Origin: Cepaea nemoralis
Lineage: Eukaryota; Mollusca; Gastropoda; Stylommatophora; Helicidae
Length of the DNA: 64,000 nucleotides
Direction of reading: 5' to 3'
NCBI GenBank assembly: GCA_014155875.1
Contig: JACEFZ010025058.1
Span: 2,417,501 to 2,481,500 of the forward strand
Below, piece by piece: positions 32,851-42,711 of the stretch (positions are counted from its first letter, which is position 1; every line of letters begins with the position of its first letter). The notes under the pieces were generated by a model. It searched no databases, was not told the DNA's origin, and worked only from the letters and a program-made list of their open reading frames with translations. A program made the translations under genes and the position numbers.

Positions 32851-33226
32851 ATGACCAACGACGCACCCCCCATACACTTACCAACCCACCCCACACATCG
32901 TTCTTTGCCTTATTATTTTATTCCGACACCGCCCTTAATTAAAAACAGATGGCACCAGCGACCTCCCTCGACCCCGACACTAATATTCAACTGCCGGCAA
33001 TATCGACTTTTTGCTCACAGATGTTCGCCGATCTTTTCAAAGATACGAATACATCAACTCGTAACAGTCGGCGCACACCAATCGATTATGCATAAATTAT
33101 GTTTCCCCACTCCCCTTCTTTGAGCTTACTAAAAAATGCGGGTCCTCATGGGTCCTCCTTCTTTATTCTTAGTATATGAGGTATTTTATGCCTTACTCCG
33201 AGGGATTTACAACATGTATTACTACT

Positions 33227-33232
33227 GATATT
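33227..33232 (+). repeat. Target-site duplication, right copy (GATATT)
   Basis: These six bases repeat 20302-20307 directly after the right terminus (CATGTATTACTACT). The pogo transposase sequence continues from here. Confidence 0.9.
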
Positions 33233-33526
33233 TCTACTAGTGCCACTCTTTCAAGCACTGATATTATACGGCTATGAATGCCAGTCATTCAACCAACAGA
33301 CCCTTCCAGCCCTGACTCTGATGATAAGGATGACTGTGGGCTGCAAGCACAACCTGTATCGCAGTCAGATATTTTGGCATCAATTGACAAAATTGACATT
33401 TACATGATGCAGAATGGATGTTCAGATGATGTAGTCTCACCATTTTGTGCCTTGAAACAGGCAATGGGAAGACATTTTTCACAAGTCAAGAAGCAAAGCA
33501 AAATCACAGACTTTTTCTTTAATTAA
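33233..33526 (+). pseudogene. pogo/Tigger transposase, C-terminal part
   Basis: This stretch continues the transposase in the frame left at 20307. An in-frame TGA lies just before 33278; after it the frame is open for 82 codons to 33526. The C terminus ends QSKITDFFFN. The pattern Q-x-x-I-x-x-F-F is a PCNA-interacting (PIP) box, which is known at the C terminus of pogo transposases. It probably couples transposition to host DNA replication. The acidic, serine-rich segment before it is typical of the family tail. Confidence 0.75.
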
Positions 33527-33903
33527 TTTGGAAAATTTCAAAACTAAACATTTCAACATGTCTGATATTGTGTTGCTATTTATTTGTTCACTACCTGTGT
33601 TTCCTAAGTGGTACAATCATTTTACTCAATGCTACTGCATGGTACACATGTATTAGTGTAAATTAGTGTAAATATGTGTGCAGTCTGGATAAGTAGAATT
33701 TCTGATAAGTAGAACAAATTACAAATTACCCTACATTTAGAAAAAATATACAGTAACGACATACTGGATATTTAAACTGAAGTAATAATAAACAAAATAC
33801 CATTACTTAAAAACTCTTATAAAAGTGTTTGTTTTTCATTATATGATACATTTATTATCTTGACATTCTAACTCACTAGTGATCTCTCTCATCTCTCATC
33901 TCA

Positions 33904-34390
33904 TCATGTTCCTCTTGTACCTTGCGGTGTCGAGGTGAAGTATAAACTTCGTGAGAGTGCCCGGTTATGGGCTTCGTATATCGACATTCCCATGGGTTCT
34001 GTTATTCCCTCAGTCCAACGTTTACGTGGTCGGCCTCTTCCTCTGTTTCCATCTGGTCTGTACATCATTGCTTGTTGTGGCATGCTGTTGACTGGTAGCC
34101 TACTTGCATGGCCAAACCATTTGACTTGCTGCTTTCTAATAAAATCTAGAGCAGCTTTGACCCCTACTTTAGTCCTGATTTCTTCATTTCTGATCTTATC
34201 TCTTCTTGATACGTTGAGTATTCTTCTCAGAAACCTCATTTCTGTTGTTGTGATTTTTCTTTTCTCTTTTTCTGTCATTGTCCAGGTTTGGCATTGGTAG
34301 CAGAGAGTTGGTAGGAAGATTGTGTTGTAGTGATAAACAACGTAAAAGAATAACAACTGTTTCAAGGCAAGAACTTACAAGATTGAAGCA
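33904..34390 (-). pseudogene. LINE 3' ORF fragment
   Basis: A 153-codon minus-strand stretch carries the C-terminal signature of many non-LTR retrotransposon ORFs: CYQCQTWTMTEKEKRKI, EMRFLRRILNVSRRDKIRNEEI, VKWFGHASRLP and RGRGRPRKRWTEGI. The reverse transcriptase itself is absent, so this is a 5'-truncated insertion, antisense to RASGRF. Confidence 0.75.
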
Positions 34391-35368
34391 ATTCATACAT
34401 CTATTTTTTTAGCAAGCACTTTTAATAGTGAAGAATACCAAGAATAAACAGTGTATGAGATCACGGGTAAAAATATAGAAACTTTGTATGTTATAAAGTA
34501 AACGTGCTACTTTCTTAAAGTGCAAAAATGGATTTCAGCTAAAAGTATATGGTTCTCTTTTAAGAACCAAGCTAGAATAATGTCAACAGTTCACTGGTAA
34601 AGACAAAGAAGCCCACTGTGTAAACTTACCAGTCCTTAGATCAACAGAAAGCCATCAAAGTAAAGTGTAATGTACTATGCATGACATGACCCTAATGGTT
34701 CAAGGGAAGTAACACCGTAGAGCTCAAGCATCATAGAGAAATACATGTAGCCAGAGGGACACAGACACACACACTCTTGATAGGAAGCCAGACTTCTTGT
34801 TTGTGCCTTCGCTGGAATGATAAAACATAACATTGTTGGCATCACGGTTGATTAAAATACAAGTGTACAAACCAATCGTCCTGTAGCTTTTTGCTCTAAG
34901 GTTCTGTGATGCGACTGCAGCATCACATTTTGTGGGTCGAGAGCAAAGTCAAAGTGCAATAGGTGGCTAATCTTTGCCTCACTTTGGCAAGTGATGAGCC
35001 CATAAGTTGAACCTGCATTCAACAGTGTTCATGAGATTACCAGTGCAGTTGGCTATGAACGTTGCTAGCATACCATAACAAGTTTTAGTGAAGGGCATCT
35101 GTAGCCCTTGCATTTAGCTGTAAGAAAGAAACTACTGACATGCATGTCCACATCCATGCAGACACTGACACACATACAAATACACATGTGCGTGCACACA
35201 CAAATACACTTTACTACATGACAGCACATGACTCATTCGATGAATGCACTTCAAACAGTAAACAACATTTAAGCAGGACATTTCATGTGAGAATTATTTT
35301 TTATTGTTCGTTTGGTGGAAATCTTTAGTTTGTGTAGTAGACTTATCTTTTTGCTTTTCTTTTTGCAG
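34391..35368 (+). other. RASGRF intron before the short exon
   Basis: About 980 bp of intron. A short CA-rich stretch (about 35140-35215) is the only repeat I see. No gene is recognised. It ends in the pyrimidine-rich acceptor TTTTTGCAG. Confidence 0.6.
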
Positions 35369-35449
35369 CTTCAGAAGTTCAGAAAGGAGGTTTATGGCAA
35401 TCATTCCAAAGTAGATGAAGAAACAGATGACTTGAAAAAAATAAAAAAG
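35369..35449 (+). CDS. RASGRF: RASGRF exon: linker before the IQ motif
   Basis: An 81-bp exon, phase 0 at both ends, between TTTTTGCAG and a GTGGCA donor. It encodes 27 residues, LQKFRKEVYG... ending in DDLKKIKK. The run of acidic residues followed by LKKIKK directly before the IQ motif (next exon, starting VQSF) is the arrangement seen in vertebrate RASGRF1 and RASGRF2. The donor is weaker than those of the other exons. Confidence 0.78.
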
Positions 35450-36831
35450 GTGGCAATATCAGTGGGTCATTCAATTTACCTTTTTACGTGTCCTAGATAG
35501 CTCCTACAACTGTTTGATGTTGCATTAATACCCACACAGAACACTTTTAAGTAGAAGGTAGTGACTGTGCTTTCTGGCACTTTATACTGCATTCTTGTAT
35601 ATAGATGTGGTCACATAAAGCACCAAAAACATGAGTAGAAAGTTTGTATAGCCTGTTTAAATATTGGTCTTTAGTTGTAAACGATATCCCATATGTTCTT
35701 TGTTGTCCAGTGGATGCAGAAAAAGTACTTTCTAGCCATCTCTATATTTCAGTGAAGTTAAAAGTTTAAAACATTGTATCTAAATGTATTTACAGCATGA
35801 AGTTTATACAATTTCAACATAAAAAAATTAATATTGTTAAAATATTAATGATAATTTTGCAACATGCATGAATTAGTATGATATAGCTTGATAGAGCTGT
35901 GGAGCGACATGATCACCAATACCACGCAGCATGGACTATAAGAAGAAGAAGTTTAATACATAATAATAATGATAGAGAAGACCACATGTTGACAGCCAAT
36001 TGCTAGACACTGCACTACCGCAGTTAACCAGAAGTGACAGAATACTCAGTAAATGCTGACTGAGTGACAGTGATCTGATTAAAACACTACAAAACTCAGA
36101 GCTAGCTGATGCTGTGAATGTTTTAAAACATGACAGTGTTGAACAGATGTGAAAGTTGGGCAACAGTACTGCTCTTTCACATCCTGTTTATGGATATGCA
36201 TGCAGGGGAAGGAGGAGCTGCTGTTGCCTTGAAGTATGGTGTTCACCTCAAACTTAAATTAAGAAGACAGATTCAGATGTATTTGAGGACAATATCTTAA
36301 TGGCAGTTGTTTCAAAGAAACTCCATTTGTTACACTCCTAGATAGGGGATGGAATGCCTTCTTGAACAAAGGCAACAAATAACAGGTGTTGTGTTAAACA
36401 TCCCTCTGGACATAATAAACACCACATATATCTCACCGTAAAAGTGTCATTTGTTTTGAAAAAGCTCTTACTGTAACAGAAGCTGTTTGATGTAGTTCAT
36501 ATTTTGGACTCAAATGTAGGAAGCCATTTAACTGGCTACATACAGGCAGCCTATAGTTTTATAATTTAACATTATATAGCCAGTGTTTGTTTTAATGTTC
36601 TTTTATTTTCATAAAAGACTGATAAACTGACTGCTAGTCTTACACATTTTTAATGTAAACTGTGTTTTTTATATAGCGTCTACATGAAAAGCTGACAGAT
36701 AGTTTTAGACACTGCCTATTAATTGTATACATTTTAAATAAAAATCACTTAATATTATAAATTAAATTATAAATAACAGTTTGTGCATTGTCTATCCGTA
36801 TAAATGTATCATATTGGCATATGTAAATAGA

Positions 36832-36835
<4 letters not shown>
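35450..36835 (+). other. RASGRF intron, no recognisable element
   Basis: About 1.4 kb of AT-rich sequence without recognisable genes or clear repeats. Confidence 0.6.

Positions 36836-36912
<77 letters not shown>
36836..36912. repeat. (GT)n microsatellite
   Basis: About 38 GT units with one TATG interruption (77 bp). It directly precedes the SINE at 36927. Confidence 0.95.
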
Positions 36913-36914
<2 letters not shown>

Positions 36915-36926
36915 TTCCTTGTATGC

Positions 36927-37160
36927 ATGCATATGTCTCTGTGGTGAAGTGGTCAAGCCATCTGACTCAGATTTCGAAGGTTGTGGGTTCGATTCAGGGC
37001 CGCGTCCTTCGGTTCACGAGTGCATTTTTTCGGAGACTCCTGAGGGTCATCAATGGAGCTATGGAGTTCTTGCTTTGTGCGACGCTTTCCGCGCTATGGA
37101 AAGAGACTGAACTATATGGGATAAATCCGGTAGAATGAAGTCGACCCTGACTTTTAAGTG
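36927..37160 (+). mobile_element. tRNA-derived SINE
   Basis: The head carries a degenerate box A (GGTGAAGTGG) and a clear box B (GGGTTCGATTC) about 40 bases later, the RNA polymerase III promoter of a tRNA-like gene. A body of about 160 bp follows (with CGCTATGGAAAGAGACTG). Flanking duplications were not found. Confidence 0.6.
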
Positions 37161-37184
37161 ACTGTTTTTAAAACATTTTGTGTA

Positions 37185-37203
37185 TGGGGGGGGGGGGGGG
37201 GGA
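37185..37203. repeat. Poly(G) run
   Basis: About 16 consecutive G after TGTATG, then AGGTGAAAAGAGAGAGAG. Such runs are prone to length errors. Confidence 0.8.
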
Positions 37204-37481
37204 GGTGAAAAGAGAGAGAGACAGTTACTATTCTCAGTTTTTACCAGCTGTAGTAAGCCATAAAATGTATCACTAGAGATCTACTCTAGACAGTTTTGTT
37301 AAGAACAATATGTGATATGCGAGTATGTGGTAATGTGTTTGGTATAGATTCAGTTCTGAAGATAAACTGTGATTAGTCACTGTCATGACTCAATGTTTGG
37401 TTGTCAGAATCCACATCCTGACACTCTGGGCATACCCTTAGTTGCTGTGTACCTTAGCAAATGTTATAAGCTTTAGATCCT

Positions 37482-40400
37482 GATTGTTCGAGTAACATGC
37501 TGGTTGTTCCAGTAGCACGCTGGTTGTTCCAGTAGCACGCTGGTTGTTCAGTGCTGGTTGTTCCAGTAGCACGCTGGTTGTTCAGTGCTGGTTGTTCCAG
37601 TAACACACTGGTTGTTCAGTGCTGGTTGTTCCAGTATCACGCTGGTTGTTCCAGTAGCACGCTGGTTGTTCAGTGCTGGTTGTTCCAGTAGCACGCTGGT
37701 TGTTCAGTGCTGGTTGTTCCAGTAACACACTGGTTGTTCAGTGCTGGTTGTTCCAGTAGCATGCTGATTGTTCCAGTAGCACGCTGGTTGTTCAGTGCTG
37801 GTTGTTCCAGTAGCACGCTGGTTGTTCCAGTAGCACACTGGTTGTTCCAGTAACACACTGGTTATTCAGTTCTGGTTGTTCCAGTAGCACGCTGGTTGTT
37901 CAGTGCTGGTTGTTCCAGTAGCACGCTGGTTGTTCCAGGAGCACACTGGTTGTTCCAGTAACACACTGGTTGTTCAGTGCTGGTTGTTCCAGTAGCACGC
38001 TGGTTGTTCAATGCTGGTTGTTCCAGCAGCATGCTGGTTGTTCCAGTAACACACTGGTTGTTCAGTGCTGGTTGTTCCTGTAGCACGCTGGTTGTTCAGT
38101 GCTGGTTGTTCCAGTAGCACGCTGGTTGTTCCAGTAACACACTGGTTGTTCAGTGCTGGTTGTTCCAGTATCACGCTGGTTGTTCCAGTAGCACGCTGGT
38201 TGTTCAGTGCTAGTTGTTCCAGTAGCACGCTGGTTGTTCCAGTAGCATGCTGGTTGTTCAGTGCTGGTTGTTCCAGTAGCATGCTGGTTGTTCAGTGCTG
38301 GTTGTTCCAGTAGCACGCTGGTTGTTCCAGTAGCATGCTGGTTGTTCAGTGCTGGTTGTTCCAGTAGCATGCTGGTTGTTCAGTGCTGGTTGTTCCAGTA
38401 GCACGCTGGTTGTTCCAGTAACACACTGGTTGTTCAGTGCTGGTTGTTCCAGTAGCACGCTGGTTGTTCCAGTAGCACGCTGGTTGTTCCAGTAGCATGC
38501 TGGTTGTTCCAGTAGCACGCTGGTTATTCAGTGCTGGTTGTTCCAGTACCACGCTGATTGTTCAGTGCTGGTTGTTCCAGTAACACACTGGTTGTTCAGT
38601 GCTGGTTGTTCCAGTATCACGCTGGTTGTTCCAGTAGCACGCTGGTTGTTCAGTGCTGGTTGTTCCAGTAGCACGCTGGTTGTTCCAGTAGCATGCTGGT
38701 TGTTCAGTGCTGGTTGTTCCAGTAGCACGCTGGTTGTTCAGTGCTGGTTGTCCAGTAACACACTGGTTGTTCAGTGCTGGTTGTTCCAGTAGCACGCTGG
38801 TTGTTCCAGTAGCACGCTGGTTGTTCCAGTAGCACGCTGGTTGTTCAGTGCTGGTTGTTCCAGTAGCACGCGGGTTGTTCCAGTAGCATGCTGGTTGTTC
38901 AGTGCTATTTGTTCCAGTAGCACGCTGGTTGTTCAGTGCTGGTTGTTCCAGTAGCATGCTGGTTGTTCAGTGCTGGTTGTTCCAGTAGCACGCTGGTTGT
39001 TCCAGTAGCATGCTGGTTGTTCAGTGTTGGTTGTTCCAGTAGCACGCTGGTTGTTCTAGTAGCACGCTGGTTGTTCCAGTAGCACGCTGGTTGTTCCAGT
39101 AGCACGCTGGTTGGTTCAGTGCTAGTTGTTCCAGTAGCATGCTGGTTGTTCAGTGCTGGTTGTTCCAGTAGCACGCTGGTTGTTCTAGTAGCATGCTGGT
39201 TGTTCAGTGCTGGTTGTTCAGTGCTGGTTGTTCCAGTAGCACGCTGGTTGTTCAAGTGGCACGCTGGTTGTTCCAATAGCACGCTGGTTGTTCCAGTAGC
39301 ATGCTGGTTGTTCAGTGCTGGTTGTTCCAGTAGCACGCTGGTTGTTCCAGTAGCACGCTGGTTGTTCAGTGCTGGTTGTTCCAGTAGCACGCTGGTTGTT
39401 CCAAGTAGCACGCTGGTTGTTCCAGTAGCACGCTGGTTGTTCCAGTAGCATGCTGGTTGTTCAGTGCTGGTTGTTCCAGTAGCACGCTGGTTGTTCAGTG
39501 CTGGTTGTTCCAGTAACACACTGGTTGTTCAGTGCTGGTTGTTCCAGTATCACGCTGGTTGTTCCAGTAGCACGCTGGTTGTTCAGTGCTGGTTGTTCCA
39601 GTAGCACGCTTGTTGTTCCAGTAGCATGCTGGTTGTTCAGTGCTGGTTGTTCCAGTAGCACGCTGGTTGTTCATTGCTGGTTGTTCCAGTAACACACTGG
39701 TTGTTCAGTGCTGGTTTTTCCAGTAGCACGCTGGTTGTTCCAGTAGCACGCTGGTTGTTCAGTGCTGGTTGTTCCAGTAGCACGCTGGTTGTTCCAGTAG
39801 CATGCTGGTTGTTCAGTGCTGGTTGTTCCAGTAGCACGCTGGTTGTTCAGTGCTGGTTGTTTCAGTAGCATGCTGGTTGTTCAGTGCTGGTTGTTCCAGT
39901 AGCACGCTGGTTGTTCCAGTAGCATGCTGGTTGTTCAGTGTTGATTGTTCCAGTAGCACGCTTGTTGTTCCAGTAGCATGCTGGTTGTTCAGTGCTGGTT
40001 GTTCCAGTAGCACGCTGGTTGTTACAGTAGCACGCTGGTTGTTCAGTGCTGGTTGTTCCAGTAGCACGCTGGTTGTTCCAGTAGCACGCTGGTTGTTCCA
40101 GTAGCATGCTGGTTGTTCAGTGCTGGTTGTTCCAGTAGCATGCTGGTTGTTCAGTGCTGGTTGTTCCAGTAGAACGCTGGTTGTTCAGTGCTGGTTGTTC
40201 CAGTAGCACGCTGGTTGTTCCAGTAGCACGCTGGTTGTTCCAGTAGCACGCTGGTTGTTCAGTGCTGGTTGTTCCAGTAGCACGCTGGTTGGTTCAGTGC
40301 TGGTTGGTCCAGTAGCATGCTGGTTGTTCAGTGCTGGTTGTTCCAGTAGCACGCTGGTTGTTCCAGTAGCATGCTGGTTGTTCAGTGCTGGTTGTTCCAG

Positions 40401-42456
40401 TAGCACGCTGGTTGTTACAGTAGCACGCTGGTTGTTCAGTGCTGGTTGTTCCAGTAGCACGCTGGTTGTTCCAGTAGCACGCTGGTTGTTCCAGTAGCAT
40501 GCTGGTTGTTCAGTGCTGGTTGTTCCAGTAGCATGCTGGTTGTTCAGTGCTGGTTGTTCCAGTAGCACGCTGGTTGTTCCAGTAGCACGCTGGTTGTTCC
40601 AGTAGCATGCTGGTTGTTCAGTGCTGGTTGTTCCAGTAGCATGCTGGTTGTTCAGTGCTGGTTGTTCCAGTAGAACGCTGGTTGTTCAGTGCTGGTTGTT
40701 CCAGTAGCACGCTGGTTGTTCCAGTAGCACGCTGGTTGTTCCAGTAGCACGCTGGTTGTTCAGTGCTGGTTGTTCCAGTAGCACGCTGGTTGGTTCAGTG
40801 CTGGTTGGTCCAGTAGCATGCTGGTTGTTCAGTGCTGGTTGTTCCAGTAGCACGCTGGTTGTTCCAGTAGCATGCTGGTTGTTCAGTGCTGGTTGTTCCA
40901 GTAGCACGCTGGTTGTTACAGTAGCACGCTGGTTGTTCAGTGCTGGTTGTTCCAGTAGCACGCTGGTTGTTCCAGTAGCACGCTGGTTGTTCCAGTAGCA
41001 CGCTGGTTGTTCAGTGCTGATTGTTCCAGTAGCACGCTTGTTGTTCCAGTAGCATGCTGGTTGTTCAGTGCTGGTTGTTCCAGTAGCATGCTGGTTGTTC
41101 AGTGCTGGTTGTTCCAGTAGCACGCTGGTTGTTCAGTGCTGGTTGTTCCAGTAGCATGCTGGTTGTTCAATGCTGGTTGTTCCAGTAGCACGCTGGTTGT
41201 TCCAGTAGCATGCTGGTTGTTCAGTGTTGGTTGTTCCAGTAGCATGCTGGTTGTTCAGTGCTGGTTGTTCCAGTAGCACGCTGGTTGTTCCAGTAGCACG
41301 CTGGTTGTTCCAGTAGCACGCTGGTTGTTCCAGTAGCATGCTGGTTGTTCAGTGCTGGTTGTTCCAATAGCATGCTGGTTGTTCAGTGCTGGTTGTTCCA
41401 GTAGCACGCTGGTTGTTCAGTGCTGGTTGTTCCAGTAGCACGCTGGTTGTTCCAGTAGCATGCTGGTTGTTCAGTGTTGCTTGTTCCAGTAGCATGCTGG
41501 TTGTTCAGTGCTGGTTGTTCCACTAGCACGCTGGTTGTTTAGTGCTGGTTGTTCCAGTAGCATGCTGGTTGTTCAGTGCTGGTTGTTCCAGTAGCACGCT
41601 GGTTGTTCCAGTAGCATGCTGGTTGTTCAGTGCTGGTTGTTCCAGTAGCACGCTGGTTGTTCCAGTAGCACGCTGGTTGTTCCAGTAGCACGCTGGTTGT
41701 TCAGTGCTGGTTGTTCCAGTAGCATGCTGGTTGTTCAGTGCTGGTTGTTCCAGTAGCACGCTGGTTGTTCCAGTAGCATGCTGGTTGTTCAGTGCTGGTT
41801 GTTCCAGTAGCACGCTGATTGTTCCAGTAGCACGCTGGTTGTTCCAGTAGCACGCTGGGTGTTCCAGTAGCATGCTGGTTGTTCATTGCTGGTTGTTCCA
41901 GTAGCACGCTGGTTGTTCCAGTAGCATGCTGGTTGTTCCAGTAGCATGCTGGTTGTTCAGTGCTGGTTGTTCCAGTAGCACGCTGGTTGTTCCAGTAGCA
42001 CGCTGGTTGTTCCAGTAGCACGCTGGTTGTTCCAGTAGCACGCTGGTTGTTCCAGTAGCATGCTGGTTGTTCAGTGCTGGTTGTTCCAGTAGCACGCTGG
42101 TTGTTCCAGTAGCACGCTGGTTGTTCCAGTAGCACGCTGGTTGTTCCAGTAGCATGCTGGTTGTTCATTGCTGGTTGTTCCAGTAGCATGCTGGTTGTTC
42201 CAGTAGCATGCTGGTTGTTCCAGTAGCACGCTGGTTGTTTCAGTAGCACGCTGGTTGCTCCAGTAGCATGCTGGTTGTTCAGTGCTGGTTGTTCCAGTAG
42301 CACGCTGGTTGTTCAGTGCTGGTTGTTCAGTGCTGGTTGTTCCAGTAGCACGCTGGTTGTTCTAGTAGCACGCTGGTTGTTCCAGTAGCATGCTGGTTGT
42401 TCAGTGCTGGTTGTTCCAGTAGCATGCTGGTTGTTCCAGTAGCATGCTGGTTGTTC
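37482..42456 (+). repeat. Minisatellite array, first block (20-bp and 14-bp units)
   Basis: About 5 kb made almost only of two words: a 20-mer of the type GTTGTTCCAGTAGCACGCTG and a 14-mer GTTGTTCAGTGCTG, in mixed order, so that 34-bp (20+14) and 54-bp (20+20+14) periods dominate. The 20-mer varies mainly at GCACGC, GCATGC and ACACAC. A longer duplication with a period of 501 bp is visible at about 40255 and 40756. Open frames on both strands are by-products of a 34-bp period without stops. Confidence 0.97.
42453..42456 (+). repeat. Target-site duplication GTTC of the LTR element, left copy
   Basis: GTTC precedes the LTR start (TGTAACAATG) and is repeated after the other LTR at 49484-49487. 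The site is inside the minisatellite word GGTTGTTC. Confidence 0.8.
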
Positions 42457-42711
42457 TGTAACAATGCGCACACAGAGAGGACTAACAAGTTCTGCTGGGT
42501 GAATATAAATCAAGCTTTATTTGAATTTGATGGCCACTACAAAATCTGAATACAATTCAATCCTGATGGCGACTTCTCTTCTCTAGTCCTAGGTGTTTAC
42601 TGACCAACCCAACAACAAGCCACGTCACGACTTGAGCATCCTTCTTCTCATTCCATCCTGATGCTCAAGCGTGCTGTAGCTTTGCACACCTAACTAATAC
42701 ATTCTGCTACA
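42457..42711 (-). repeat. 3' LTR of the non-autonomous element
   Basis: 255 bp, TGTAACAATG...CTGCTACA on the plus strand. It contains the inverted repeat CTTGAGCATC / GATGCTCAAG (42631-42640 and 42660-42669). Confidence 0.9.

Larger units (their letters stand above)
20308..33226. mobile_element. Giant palindromic Polinton-like element (12.9 kb)
   Basis: Two arms (20308-26740 and 26813-33226) are inverted copies of each other around a 72-bp spacer. The termini begin AGTAGTAATACATG and are flanked by a 6-bp duplication GATATT. A 6-bp duplication with AG termini is the known signature of Polinton/Maverick elements. Each arm carries, from outside in, a tandem 194-bp repeat, a promoter-like block, a broken Bcl-2-like gene, an intact zinc-finger gene, a long AT-rich array, a second promoter-like block and an intact Bcl-2-like gene. 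No polymerase, integrase, protease, ATPase or capsid gene is present, so it is non-autonomous. Arms are almost identical inside, with scattered indels in the outer 800 bp. Its insertion in the pogo transposase makes it younger than pogo. Confidence 0.85.
18726..33740 (+). mobile_element. pogo/Tigger DNA transposon, interrupted by the 12.9-kb palindrome
   Basis: The 5' terminus CAGTCGAGTCC starts at 18726 right after a TA (18724-18725), matching the Tigger/pogo terminus and its TA target. AAGTCGA motifs typical of these ends follow at 18740-18860. The transposase runs from 19028 to 20307, resumes after the palindrome at 33233 and ends at 33526. Subterminal motifs such as CTGGATAAGTAGAATTTC are seen near 33685-33725, but a clear 3' inverted terminus is not visible, so the 3' limit is approximate. 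Without the palindrome the element would be about 2.1 kb. Confidence 0.85.

Noticed and set aside
20308..33226. The palindrome as a pure assembly or library fold-back artefact
   Set aside because: Both outer junctions enter the same pogo gene with a 6-bp duplication, the arms differ at several positions, and a central non-repeated spacer exists. A read-level check is still needed.
36836..37110. Open frame beginning in the GT repeat
   Set aside because: It is a VCVCVC translation of the microsatellite running into a tRNA-derived SINE.
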